Shown here piece after piece: positions 17,653-27,186 of a stretch of DNA of 64,000 bases. This DNA comes from JAKOWB01 sp038363005 (GTDB lineage Bacteria; Pseudomonadota; Alphaproteobacteria; Kiloniellales; JACOMY01), in the NCBI GenBank assembly GCA_038363005.1, contig JBBQBI010000001.1:124001-188000 (forward strand), in the 5' to 3' direction. Numbering within the stretch: the first letter of the stretch is position 1; each line of letters begins with the position of its first letter. The notes beneath the pieces were generated by a model that searched no databases, had not been told where the DNA came from, and saw nothing but the letters and a program-made list of their open reading frames with translations. The translations under genes and the position numbers were made by a program.

Positions 17653-18315
17653 TCAGATCGAATGCGGTCCGGCCTGCCTGAGGTCGGGCGACTGCACTTC
17701 CAGGCCGCGGCTCAGCCGCATGGTGAGCTGCAGCCAAGCTGACAGGCTGCCGTCACAGCAGATCCCGCTGGCGATGCCAAAGAACCGCAGGTCCTCGCCC
17801 AGTGTGCCGCTGAAGGCGACGATCAGGCCGAAGGAATGTGGCGCCTCGTTGGCCAGCGCGGCGCTACCGGTGCTGCGCGGGTTCTGCACGCTCGGCAGCG
17901 TGGCGAGGGTCGCTGGCGCCCGCGGCGGCGTTTGGGCGATTGTGGCATTGCCGAAACGGCCATGCACGGCGGCTAGCCGGCGCGCCATGGCCATCTCCGG
18001 CGAGTCCTCCAGGCTGCTGGGGCGCTGGGTCAGCGCCACCTGGCGTTGGATGGCCTCGATGCCAAGGTCGCTGAGCGGGCTGGCGGTGGTGATCGGCAGG
18101 TGCTCGCTCCCGGCCGGCAGGCCATCTTGCTGATGCCGCTGCTGCTGCCCGGACTCCCAGGCGCGCGGCAGGATGCCACTGCCCCAACCCAACGCCAGTA
18201 CGGCGACCAGCGCCAGAGCCAGGCGGCAGGACCGGTGGCGGGAAACGCGGTGGTCCGGCTGCGGGGCATCCGGGAGCGGCTGGTTATCCGTCATGGCGTG
18301 GGTCCCACGTGTCAT
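17653..18315 (-). CDS. Membrane-anchored hypothetical protein
   Basis: The 220-residue product is not recognised. After a short basic cytoplasmic segment it has one membrane span at about residues 36-54 (LALALVAVLALGWGSGIL), so it is probably anchored with its C-terminal part in the periplasm. The rest is low in hydrophobic runs, rich in Gln, Pro and Ser, with a possible folded part from about residue 135 onwards (GLIVAFSGTLGEDLRFFGIASG, two adjacent Cys). The start at 18315 has GGAG eight bases upstream; an ATG at 18294 is the alternative. It is divergent from the leuA leader. Confidence 0.65.
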   Translation of the reverse strand: MTRGTHAMTDNQPLPDAPQPDHRVSRHRSCRLALALVAVLALGWGSGILPRAWESGQQQRHQQDGLPAGSEHLPITTASPLSDLGIEAIQRQVALTQRPSSLEDSPEMAMARRLAAVHGRFGNATIAQTPPRAPATLATLPSVQNPRSTGSAALANEAPHSFGLIVAFSGTLGEDLRFFGIASGICCDGSLSAWLQLTMRLSRGLEVQSPDLRQAGPHSI

Positions 18316-18369
18316 GATCCAGACTCCAGGTTGTGGTGGAATTGCGGCGGCATCTTGACCATGTGGTCC

Positions 18370-18398
18370 TTGGGGCCTTGGCCGCCAAGGCCTAATTT
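18370..18398 (+). promoter_or_regulatory. Possible leuA promoter
   Basis: TTGGGG (18370-18375) and TAATTT (18393-18398) are separated by 17 bases, about 65 bp ahead of the leader peptide start. The -10 box is fair, the -35 box weak. The position fits a promoter for the leader and leuA. Confidence 0.4.
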
Positions 18399-18462
18399 CC
18401 CTTGTCGCCGGGGGGCCGCCTGCCCATACTGCCGCCGCTTTCGCAGGAGACCGCACGAAACC

Positions 18463-18561
18463 ATGGGTTTCGACAGCACCAGGACCGGGACGTTCCAGGC
18501 TGCGGCCTTCGCCGCGCGGCGTCCCCTGGCCTGCGCGCTCCTCCTTCTTATCTGCCCCTGA
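18463..18561 (+). CDS. leuL: leuA leader peptide (attenuator peptide)
   Basis: This 32-residue open frame ends in ALLLLICP: four leucine codons in a row (CTC CTC CTT CTT at 18538-18549), then Ile, Cys, Pro and a TGA. AGGAG is placed 13 bases before the ATG. Leader peptides of this design sense charged tRNA-Leu: a ribosome stalled on the leucine run changes the folding of the RNA that follows. The stop codon and the preceding codons lie inside the 5' arm of the first hairpin downstream. It sits 124 bp upstream of leuA. The role is inferred from the leucine run, position and hairpins together. Confidence 0.8.
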   Translation: MGFDSTRTGTFQAAAFAARRPLACALLLLICP

Positions 18562-18677
18562 CGCTTCTGCCGGCGATGGCCGGCCAGCGGGCAGGGGCAG
18601 CAAGCGAAACCAGATTTTCCCATAAGGGCCCGCGCGCCACATCAAGGACCGCCGCCGGCCCCTTCGAGCCAGAAGGA
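18552..18677 (+). promoter_or_regulatory. leuA attenuator hairpins, sequestering the leuA ribosome-binding site
   Basis: CTGCCCCTG (18552-18560, overlapping the leader stop) pairs exactly with CAGGGGCAG (18592-18600), enclosing a GCCGGC hairpin. Just before leuA, CCTTC (18661-18665) pairs with GAAGG (18672-18676), burying the AAGGA ribosome-binding site. AGGGGC (18593-18598) can also pair with GCCCCT (18658-18663), which would break that second stem. A ribosome stalled at the leucine codons would free the first 3' arm to do this and expose the site. No strong T-run follows any stem, so control at translation start is as likely as termination. The switch model is inference. Confidence 0.6.
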
Positions 18678-18685
18678 CCCGATCC

Positions 18686-20299
<1,614 letters not shown>

Positions 20300-20313
20300 C
20301 GCGCCGGCCCTTC

Positions 20314-20352
20314 GGGAGCCCCTCGCCCTTTTACCGGGGCGGGGGGCTTCCG
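20314..20352 (+). terminator. Strong hairpin downstream of leuA
   Basis: GGAGCCCC-t-CGCCC pairs with GGGGCG-GGGGCTTCC around a TTTTA loop, 15 bp after the leuA stop. No T-run follows, so it may be a terminator with a weak tail or only a transcript-end stabiliser. The rest of the 20300-20601 gap is AT-rich and holds the promoter described next. Confidence 0.5.
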
Positions 20353-20503
20353 ATCCCTGCCATCGCCTGCGAGACCGCGCGGGAGGCGCAGCCCCTGCGG
20401 CCATGGCGGCGAACAGTATTGCTCGCATGACACCAAATGGAAGAATTTCCCAAGATCATATTTCCTGTTATTGGATAATATCGAAGTCTCTTCGCCCAAG
20501 TGG

Positions 20504-20532
20504 TTGAATCATAGCCAGAACATCGTTAATTT
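20504..20532 (+). promoter_or_regulatory. Sigma-70-like promoter for the SGNH-carbamoyltransferase locus
   Basis: TTGAAT (20504-20509) and TAATTT (20527-20532) are separated by exactly 17 bases in an AT-rich gap about 70 bp ahead of the first gene of the locus. Both boxes are good and the gap contains no gene. Confidence 0.5.
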
Positions 20533-20601
20533 TCATACTGACGGCGCCGAATGATCTTTTGATCTATTGCAGATCAGAAGCCTCGCGCTTCAGGGGGTAC
20601 G

Positions 20602-21837
20602 GTGAAACGCGGGCTTCTTGCATTTGTCATGGCGGCAGGAACCTTGCTGGTCATCGAGGGCTTGGCGCGCCTGGCCTATTGGTCGACCTATGGCGAAGGC
20701 TTCAGCCTGGATGAGCTGCGGCGGACAGCGGCCAGTGCCGATGGCGCGACGAAGCCGGCGGCTCAGAACGGCGACGGCGGCTTCCGCATCCTGCATCCCT
20801 ATTTCGGCTACACCGACAACGTGCCGGACCTGCCGCTGAATGTCTTTCCGCCGCCGGGCGACGACGGCGAATTCCACATCGCAGTCGTGGGCGGCTCCGT
20901 GGCCCGTCAAGTGAGCCAGCCGATCGAGCAACGGCTGCGCGAACTGGCGACAGCCCGCGGTATCGATGCGCCGATCAAGGTCTATGCCTGCAATGCTGGC
21001 GGCTTTAAGCAACCACAACAGGTGATGGTGCTGGGCTGGCTGTTGTCGATGGGTGCGCACTACGACGTGGTGATCAACGTCGATGGCTACAACGAAGTTG
21101 CGCTATCAGGCGGCGAGAACGTCAACCTACATGTGTTTCCCTTCTATCCCCGTGCCTGGTCGAGCTATCTGACCGGCGGGGTACTGGCCGACGGGCAGGC
21201 GCTGCTTGGGCGTCTGCAGTTGGCCGCCGAGGAACGTCAGGCCCTGCTCGGTGGTGCCTGGACCGATGCCCTGTCCTTTACAGCACTCTACGGCCTCTGG
21301 CTGCGCATCGAACTGGATAACAATACTGAGACGCAGCGCGAGATGACGCGCCGCGCCTTGGCGTTGGACCAGGACTACAGCCTGGAGCGCAACGGGCCGG
21401 GCTATGCCTACCCCGACAGTGCCGCGCTGTTCGCCGCGATCGCCGAGGGCTGGGCACGCGGATCGCGCCTGCTGCTGGCCCTGTCGCAATCGGTTGGAGC
21501 GCAGTACCTGCATGTGCTGCAACCCAACCAGTATCTGCCCGGCAGCAAGCCCTTGAGCGAGCAGGAGCTCGCCACCGCCTTCAACCCCGAGCACGTCTAC
21601 TTGCCGGCGGTGCGCGACGGCTATCCGCTGTTGCGCGCCAAGGGCCAGGAGCTGCTGGCCGACGGTGTCGATTTCCTCGACCTGACACAGGTCTTTGCCA
21701 GCAGTACGGAGACCCTCTACGTCGACGACTGCTGCCATTTCAACAAGGTCGGGGTGCGCCGCCTGAGCGAAGCGATTGTTGAGCATCTGCTAGCCAAGTC
21801 CACCGCGCCGCTGCTGCGCAGCCTGGCGGCGCCATGA
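20602..21837 (+). CDS. SGNH/GDSL-like hydrolase, membrane-anchored or secreted
   Basis: The 411-residue product starts with a hydrophobic segment (LLAFVMAAGTLLVIEGLA) that is a signal anchor or signal peptide. The SGNH-type blocks are present in weak form: VVGGSVARQ near residue 98 for the nucleophile serine, NVDGYNE near residue 160 for block III, and DDCCHFNKVG near residue 377 for the Asp-x-x-His pair. Such proteins modify acyl groups on glycans or lipids. It starts with GTG behind GGGGG and overlaps the next gene by four bases. The locus SGNH-SxtJ-DUF5989-carbamoyltransferase recurs in many bacteria. The substrate is unknown. Confidence 0.75.
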   Translation: MKRGLLAFVMAAGTLLVIEGLARLAYWSTYGEGFSLDELRRTAASADGATKPAAQNGDGGFRILHPYFGYTDNVPDLPLNVFPPPGDDGEFHIAVVGGSVARQVSQPIEQRLRELATARGIDAPIKVYACNAGGFKQPQQVMVLGWLLSMGAHYDVVINVDGYNEVALSGGENVNLHVFPFYPRAWSSYLTGGVLADGQALLGRLQLAAEERQALLGGAWTDALSFTALYGLWLRIELDNNTETQREMTRRALALDQDYSLERNGPGYAYPDSAALFAAIAEGWARGSRLLLALSQSVGAQYLHVLQPNQYLPGSKPLSEQELATAFNPEHVYLPAVRDGYPLLRAKGQELLADGVDFLDLTQVFASSTETLYVDDCCHFNKVGVRRLSEAIVEHLLAKSTAPLLRSLAAP

Positions 21838-22247
21838 CGGGACAGCGCGCGACCAGCGGCGCTATCGCGCCGCCGCGGCCACGCAGCCTTGGCCTGCTGC
21901 TGGGTGTCATCGCCCTCGCAATTGCGCTGTGGCCGTTGCTGGGCGGCACTGCGCCACTCTGGTGGCTCGTCGGGGCGGGCTGCCTGTCGATCGGCGTGGC
22001 GCTATTGCGCCCTGGCTGGCTGCGACCCGCCGCCATCGCCTGGGCCTGGCTCGGTCAATGGCTGCACTGGGTGGTCAACCCCGTGGTGATGGCGGTCCTC
22101 TATTTCCTGGTCCTGACACCGGTCGGCCTGTTGCGCCGGATCTTCCATCGCGACCCCCTGGGTCTGGCACGCGATCCGGCGCTGCCGAGCTATCTGAAAC
22201 CGCATCCGCAGGCGCTCGATCCCGACTCCTTGAAACGGCAATTCTGA
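21834..22247 (+). CDS. SxtJ-family membrane protein
   Basis: The 137-residue product has two N-terminal hydrophobic helices (about residues 18-37 and 42-58) and a third near residues 80-100, then the short polar tail HRDPLGLARDPALPSYLKPH typical of SxtJ-type proteins that accompany carbamoyltransferases. It overlaps the SGNH gene by four bases (ATGA) and is followed after 11 bp by the DUF5989 gene. Its biochemical role is unknown; the membrane location is read from the sequence. Confidence 0.8.
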   Translation: MTGQRATSGAIAPPRPRSLGLLLGVIALAIALWPLLGGTAPLWWLVGAGCLSIGVALLRPGWLRPAAIAWAWLGQWLHWVVNPVVMAVLYFLVLTPVGLLRRIFHRDPLGLARDPALPSYLKPHPQALDPDSLKRQF

Positions 22248-22258
22248 CCGGAGCAGCC

Positions 22259-22408
22259 ATGGGCTTTCTCGCCGAACTCTGGGCCTACATGCGCCAGCGC
22301 AAGAAGTTCTGGCTGCTGCCGCTGCTGCTTGCCCTGCTGGGCATCGGCGGCCTGCTGCTCTTCGCCAAGGGCTCGGTGCTGGGCCCCTTCATCTACACAC
22401 TGTTCTAA
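22259..22408 (+). CDS. DUF5989-type small membrane protein
   Basis: The 49-residue product has the form FLAELWAYMRQRKKFWLLP followed by a single membrane helix and the end VLGPFIYTLF. This matches the DUF5989 proteins that stand between SxtJ and carbamoyltransferase genes. The start ATG at 22259 follows GGAG. It is too short for most gene finders but its length, motif and position support it. Function unknown; probably a subunit of a membrane complex with SxtJ. Confidence 0.8.
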   Translation: MGFLAELWAYMRQRKKFWLLPLLLALLGIGGLLLFAKGSVLGPFIYTLF

Positions 22409-22423
22409 GGTCGCCCTGAACCG

Positions 22424-24244
22424 ATGCGCGTGCTGGGGATCAGCGCTTTCTATCACGACAGCGCGGCCTGCCTGGTGGAGGACGGGCGGATCGTCGCGGC
22501 GGCGCAGGAGGAGCGCTTCAGTCGCATCAAGCACGACCCCGCCTTTCCGGCGGCGGCCATCGACGCATGCCTGGCCGAGGGCCGCTGCGGGTTGGACGAC
22601 CTCGACCTCATCGTGTTCTACGAGAAGCCCTTCCTGAAGTTCGAGCGGCTGCTGGAAACCGCCCTGGCGGTGGCACCGCGGGGCTATCGCCTGTTCACCC
22701 AGGCGCTGCCGCTGTGGCTCAAGGAACGGCTGTTCCAGAAGCGCCAGCTGACCCAGTTGCTGGAGGCGATGGGCGGCACGGCGATCGCCGCGCGGCTGCG
22801 CTTCACCGAGCATCACCAGGCACATGCGGCCTCGGCGTTCTTTCCATCGGGCCTGGAGCAGGCAGCGATCCTGACGCTGGACGGCGTGGGGGAATGGGCG
22901 ACCGCGACCTGGGCCGTTGGCGAGGGGACCAAGCTGTCCTTGCTGGCCGAACAGAGCTTCCCGCATTCGCTTGGCCTGCTCTATTCAGCCTTCACGCTGC
23001 ATGCCGGCTTCAAGGTGAACTCCGGCGAATACAAGCTCATGGGCCTGGCCCCCTACGGCGAGCCGCGCTTTGCCCGGCGCATTTTCGAGCAGTTGATCGA
23101 CCTGAAGGACGACGGCTCCTTCCGCCTCGACCTCGACTACTTCGGCTATCTCTCGGGCCTGCGCATGACCGGTCGGCGCTTCGACACGCTGTTCGATGGC
23201 CCGGCCCGCGCGCCGGAGGCGCCGATCGGCCAGCGCGACTGCGACCTGGCGGCCTCGATCCAGGTGGTGACCGAGGAGGTGGTACTGCGCATGGCGCGCG
23301 CGCTGCTGGCGCAAACTGGCCAGCGCGACCTCTGCCTGGCCGGCGGCGTGGCACTGAACTGCGTCGCCAACGGCCGGCTACTGCGTTCGGGCCTGGTGCG
23401 CCAGCTTTGGATCCAACCGGCGGCGGGCGACGCCGGCGGCGCCGTGGGCGCGGCGCTGGCGGCCTATTTCGCGGCCGGTGGCGCGCGGCAGGACGGCGAG
23501 TTGATGCAGGGCGGCTATTTGGGGCCAGGCTTCGACGATGACGCGGCGGCCGGGCGCCTGGCGGCGGCCGGCGCCGTCTGCCACCGCCTGTCGCCGGAGG
23601 CTTTGGTCGAAACCGTGGCCGCCGCGCTGGCCCAGGGCGCAGTCGTCGGCTGGATGCAGGGCCGCATGGAATTCGGTCCGCGGGCGCTGGGCAACCGTTC
23701 GATCCTGGCCGATCCCAGGTCGCCGGACATGCAGCGAAGGTTGAACCTGAAGATCAAGTTCCGCGAATCGTTCCGGCCCTTCGCGCCGGCGGTGCTGGCG
23801 GAAGCCGCCAGCCAATGGTTCGCCCTCGACGGCGAAAGCCCCTACATGATGCTGACCGTGCCAGTGGCCACGGGCCAACTTCGGCCCCCGGCCCCTGGCG
23901 ATGAGCACCTGGCCGGCCTGGCGCGGCTGGCCGCCACGCGCTCCAGTATTCCGGCGGTGACCCACGTCGATGGCTCGGCCCGGGTGCAGACGGTGCGGGC
24001 GGCAAGCAATCCGCGATTCCATGCCCTGCTGACCGCCTTTGCCGGGCTGACCGGCTGCCCGGTGCTGGCCAATACCTCGTTCAACGTGCGCGGTGAACCC
24101 ATTGTCGCCACGCCGGAGGACGCGCTGGCCTGCTTCCTGGACACCGAGATGGACCTGCTGGCGGTGGGCAACCTGCTGCTGCGGCGGAGCGAACAGCCGG
24201 CCGCGCTGCTGAACCGGGCGGCACGCATCTTCGCGCCCGATTGA
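22424..24244 (+). CDS. Carbamoyltransferase (NodU/CmcH/TobZ family)
   Basis: Enzymes of this family transfer the carbamoyl group of carbamoyl phosphate, by way of carbamoyl-adenylate, to a hydroxyl group of a sugar or natural product. The 606-residue product has the N-terminal Kae1-like domain (GISAFYHDSAACLVEDG, EERFSRIKHD, HHQAHAASAFF near residue 130, LDGVGEWAT near residue 155, SGEYKLMGLAPYG near residue 205) and the C-terminal domain with FGPRALGNRSILADPR and NTSFNVRGEPIV. Lengths match. It ends the four-gene locus. The acceptor molecule is not known; the SGNH and membrane proteins suggest an envelope glycan or lipid. Confidence 0.92.
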   Translation: MRVLGISAFYHDSAACLVEDGRIVAAAQEERFSRIKHDPAFPAAAIDACLAEGRCGLDDLDLIVFYEKPFLKFERLLETALAVAPRGYRLFTQALPLWLKERLFQKRQLTQLLEAMGGTAIAARLRFTEHHQAHAASAFFPSGLEQAAILTLDGVGEWATATWAVGEGTKLSLLAEQSFPHSLGLLYSAFTLHAGFKVNSGEYKLMGLAPYGEPRFARRIFEQLIDLKDDGSFRLDLDYFGYLSGLRMTGRRFDTLFDGPARAPEAPIGQRDCDLAASIQVVTEEVVLRMARALLAQTGQRDLCLAGGVALNCVANGRLLRSGLVRQLWIQPAAGDAGGAVGAALAAYFAAGGARQDGELMQGGYLGPGFDDDAAAGRLAAAGAVCHRLSPEALVETVAAALAQGAVVGWMQGRMEFGPRALGNRSILADPRSPDMQRRLNLKIKFRESFRPFAPAVLAEAASQWFALDGESPYMMLTVPVATGQLRPPAPGDEHLAGLARLAATRSSIPAVTHVDGSARVQTVRAASNPRFHALLTAFAGLTGCPVLANTSFNVRGEPIVATPEDALACFLDTEMDLLAVGNLLLRRSEQPAALLNRAARIFAPD

Positions 24245-24309
24245 AGCGCCTGCGGGCCCTGTTGCCGCTGCGCCCCAGTGACGCAAGTATGCCACAGTCA
24301 AGTCCTGCC

Positions 24310-24338
24310 TTGAAAAGCACACACCCGCGCGGTAATCC
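24310..24338 (+). promoter_or_regulatory. Possible mreB promoter
   Basis: TTGAAA (24310-24315) and TAATCC (24333-24338) have a 17-base spacer in the 172-bp gap ahead of mreB. The -35 box is good, the -10 box fair. A transcript would carry a leader of about 70 bases. Confidence 0.4.
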
Positions 24339-24416
24339 AAGACAGCACCTGCGCGGGGGCGTCTGAGGAGTCGCAGGGGCGCGCGACGCAAATCCCTACA
24401 AGGAATAGAAAATTCA

Positions 24417-25457
24417 ATGCTCTCCCGCCTGATGGGCATGCTGTCCGCCGACATGGCGATCGACCTCGGCACCGCCAACACCCTGGTTTATGTGAAAGGC
24501 CGCGGCATCGTGCTGAACGAGCCGTCGGTTGTCGCCATCGCCGAGGTCAAGGGCAAGAAACAGGTCCTGGCGGTGGGCGACGAGGCCAAGATGATGCTGG
24601 GCCGCACCCCGGGGAACATCCAGGCCATCCGGCCGCTGCGCGACGGCGTCATCGCCGACTTCGAGGTGGCGGAGGAAATGATCAAGCATTTCATCCGCAA
24701 GGTGCATAACCGACGCTCCTTCGCCAGCCCGCAGGTCATCGTCTGCGTGCCGTCGGGTTCCACCGCTGTGGAGCGCCGCGCCATCCAGGAATTGGCCGAA
24801 AGCGCCGGCGCCCGCCGGGTCTTCCTGATCGAGGAGCCCATGGCCGCGGCCATCGGCGCCGGCCTGCCGGTGACCGAGCCCACTGGTTCCATGGTGGTCG
24901 ACATCGGCGGCGGCACCACCGAGGTGGCGGTGCTATCGCTGGGCGGCATCGTCTATTCCCGCTCGGTGCGCGTCGGCGGCGACAAGATGGACGAGGCCAT
25001 CATCGGCTACATCCGTCGTAACCATAACCTGCTGGTCGGCGAGTCCTCGGCCGAGCGTATCAAGAAAGAGATCGGCTCGGCCTGTCCGCCGGAAGACGGC
25101 GAAGGCCGCACCATGGAGATCAAGGGCCGCGACCTGATGAATGGCGTGCCCAAGGAGTTGATTATCTCCGAGCGGCAGATCGCCGAGAGCCTGGCCGAGC
25201 CGGTCGGCGCCATTGTCGAGGCGGTGAAGGTGGCCCTGGAGCACACGGCGCCGGAACTGGCCGCCGACATCGTCGACAAGGGCATCGTACTGACCGGCGG
25301 CGGCGCGCTGCTGGGCAACCTGGACTTCGTGCTGCGGGCCTCCACCGGCCTGCCGGTCTCCATCGCCGACGACCCGCTGTCCTGCGTGGCGCTCGGCACC
25401 GGGCGCTGCCTGGAGGAAATGAAGACCCTGCGGAACGTGCTGATTTCCATGTACTGA
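24417..25457 (+). CDS. mreB: Rod shape-determining protein MreB
   Basis: MreB is the bacterial actin that directs side-wall peptidoglycan synthesis from the inner face of the membrane. The 346-residue product has the N-terminal membrane-binding helix (MLSRLMGMLS), phosphate-1 motif IDLGTANTLVY near residue 17, MVVDIGGGTTEVAVLSLGG near residue 160 and adenosine motif GIVLTGGGALLGNL near residue 285. AAGGAA stands upstream of the ATG. It is the first gene of the mreBCD-mrdA-rodA cluster, though 327 bp separate it from mreC. Confidence 0.97.
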   Translation: MLSRLMGMLSADMAIDLGTANTLVYVKGRGIVLNEPSVVAIAEVKGKKQVLAVGDEAKMMLGRTPGNIQAIRPLRDGVIADFEVAEEMIKHFIRKVHNRRSFASPQVIVCVPSGSTAVERRAIQELAESAGARRVFLIEEPMAAAIGAGLPVTEPTGSMVVDIGGGTTEVAVLSLGGIVYSRSVRVGGDKMDEAIIGYIRRNHNLLVGESSAERIKKEIGSACPPEDGEGRTMEIKGRDLMNGVPKELIISERQIAESLAEPVGAIVEAVKVALEHTAPELAADIVDKGIVLTGGGALLGNLDFVLRASTGLPVSIADDPLSCVALGTGRCLEEMKTLRNVLISMY

Positions 25458-25475
25458 GCGTTGCGCGGTGGAACC

Positions 25476-25613
25476 ATGACGACACCGCCCCGTCTGTTCG
25501 ATCGCGCTGAGAGCTGCCACATCGTCATCGACATCTATTGCGAGTGTGCCAAGGACCTGGTGACGACGGCCAGGTGCGTGAGAGCCTGCCGGTCGCGGTG
25601 CCGGCCGACCTGA
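25476..25613 (+). other. Doubtful 45-codon reading frame between mreB and mreC
   Basis: A short frame starts at the ATG at 25476, 18 bp after mreB, and contains HIVIDIYCECAKDL before it turns Cys/Arg-rich and ends. The same stretch read one base later from about position 25564 gives a more ordinary tail (GQVRESLPVAVPADLTL) ending at the TAG at 25619-25621, so it may be a frame-disrupted small gene or chance. The rest of the 25458-25784 gap holds a promoter-like sequence. Confidence 0.25.
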
Positions 25614-25685
25614 CGCTCTAGCCGGTTGCGCCGGTCCCTGACGGCGTTTTGTTGAGGCCCCGGCTAAATTCCTGTTCTTTATTGG

Positions 25686-25713
25686 TTTACCGACGCGACT
25701 CCAGTGCTATAGC
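25686..25713 (+). promoter_or_regulatory. Possible extended -10 promoter for mreC
   Basis: TGCTATAGC (25705-25713) has the extended -10 form TGnTATAnn, with TTTACC (25686-25691) 16 bases ahead of the -10 box. It lies in a locally AT-rich stretch about 70 bp ahead of the mreC start and would allow mreCD-mrdA-rodA to be expressed apart from mreB. Confidence 0.45.
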
Positions 25714-25784
25714 TTGCCCTCATCCAACATCGGTTGAGCGCAGGGCTGGGCCCTGCGACCCGATTCGTGGAGCGGGGGAACGTC

Positions 25785-26651
25785 GTGGCAAAGCGGCCCG
25801 GCAAGGTCATGCGTCTGGCAACGCCCTTGAAGGCATGGGCGCAGCGCTTCGTGTTCCTGATGCTGGCCGCAGCCGCCTTCGCGCTGATGCTGCTGGGCAA
25901 GGCCGACATCGCCATCATCGACCGCGCGCGCACTGCCGTCCAAGACGGCGTGGCGCCGCTGTTGGAGGGGCTGTCCAAGCCGGTCGCCACGGTCAACGGC
26001 ATCATCGACTACGCCTCCGAACTGGCCAACCTCCAGGCAATGAACCAGTCGCTGCGCGAGGAGAACGAGCGCCTGCTGCAGTGGCAGTCCACCGCGCGCG
26101 AGCTGATCGCCGAGAACGTGCGGCTGCGCCAGCTGCTGAACTTCACCCCCGATCCGGCGGCGCGCTTCATTTCCGCCCGGGTGATCGGCGACCAGGGCAG
26201 TGCTTTCGCGCGCTCCATCCTGGTGGCCGCCGGCAGCGCCGACGGCGTGACCAAGGGCCAGGCGGCGATGACCGGCGAGGGCCTGGTCGGCCGCGTCGCC
26301 GAGGTTGGCGAGCGCGCCGCGCGCGTGCTGCTGCTGACCGACCTGAACAGCCGCGTGCCGGTGCTGGTCGGCAGCAACCGCGATCGCGCCGTGCTGGTCG
26401 GCGACAACTCGGCGCAGCCCGATCTGGTCTACCTGGAAGACGATGTCACCGTGGCGGTCGGCGACTACATCGTCACCTCCGGCAATGGCGGCGTGTTTCC
26501 GCCCGGCCTGCCGGTGGGCGTGGTGGCGAGCGTGACCGACGGCATCATCGACGTGAATCCCTTCATCGACTGGGAGCACCTCGAGGTGCTGCGTCTGGTC
26601 GACTATGCGCTGCCCGGTCTGCTGCGGACCGGCATGCCGGGCGCGGAGTAG
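25785..26651 (+). CDS. mreC: Rod shape-determining protein MreC
   Basis: MreC is the periplasmic scaffold linking MreB to PBP2 and RodA. The 288-residue product has a cytoplasmic basic start, one membrane span at about residues 20-40 (FVFLMLAAAAFALMLL), a coiled-coil stretch at about residues 70-110 (LANLQAMNQSLREENERLLQWQ) and the beta-barrel core with the patterns SGNGGVFPPGLPVGVV and GLVGRV. The start was set at the GTG at 25785, which follows GGGGGAA by five bases and immediately precedes the conserved basic start. Confidence 0.93.
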   Translation: MAKRPGKVMRLATPLKAWAQRFVFLMLAAAAFALMLLGKADIAIIDRARTAVQDGVAPLLEGLSKPVATVNGIIDYASELANLQAMNQSLREENERLLQWQSTARELIAENVRLRQLLNFTPDPAARFISARVIGDQGSAFARSILVAAGSADGVTKGQAAMTGEGLVGRVAEVGERAARVLLLTDLNSRVPVLVGSNRDRAVLVGDNSAQPDLVYLEDDVTVAVGDYIVTSGNGGVFPPGLPVGVVASVTDGIIDVNPFIDWEHLEVLRLVDYALPGLLRTGMPGAE

Positions 26652-26659
26652 CCCGGGCA

Positions 26660-27175
26660 ATGACGCGGCCACTTTGGATCCGGCTCGACAACTTCGCCCG
26701 TGGCCTGACGCCCTTCATGCTGTCGCTGCTGCTGGTGGTATTGAGCTTGGTGCCCATACGCCTGCCCGGGCTGTCGCCGATCACGCCCTGGGTCACGCTG
26801 ATCGCCGTGTTCTTCTGGACCGCGCACCGCCCCGACCTGCTGCCGCTGGGCGCTGTCTTCCTGCTCGGCCTCTTCGCCGACCTGGCGGGCGGCGGGCCGC
26901 TTGGCGTCACCTCGCTAGCACTGATTGTGGCGCAGTCGGTGGTCAAGGCACAGCGCCGCCACATCCTCCCGCATCCCTTCATCGTGCAGTGGGTGGTCTT
27001 CGCGCTGCTGGCGCTGCTGGCCGAGGTGCTGCTGATCGTGCTGCACATCCTGGCCTACACCCAGGCGCTGGATCCCAGCCCGGCGCTGTTCCAGGCCTTG
27101 ATGACCATCGCCTGCTATCCGCCGATCGCCTGGCTCTTCGTGCAGGCGCAGCGCGCCTTCCTGCGCACGGCCTGA
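26660..27175 (+). CDS. mreD: Rod shape-determining protein MreD
   Basis: MreD is an integral inner-membrane partner of MreC. The 171-residue product has five or so hydrophobic spans (about residues 18-36, 45-60, 66-80, 103-125 and 140-158) and the family segment LGLFADLAGGGPLGVTSL near residue 75. It begins eight bases after the mreC stop codon. Confidence 0.9.
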   Translation: MTRPLWIRLDNFARGLTPFMLSLLLVVLSLVPIRLPGLSPITPWVTLIAVFFWTAHRPDLLPLGAVFLLGLFADLAGGGPLGVTSLALIVAQSVVKAQRRHILPHPFIVQWVVFALLALLAEVLLIVLHILAYTQALDPSPALFQALMTIACYPPIAWLFVQAQRAFLRTA

Positions 27176-27186
27176 GGGCGACGGGA

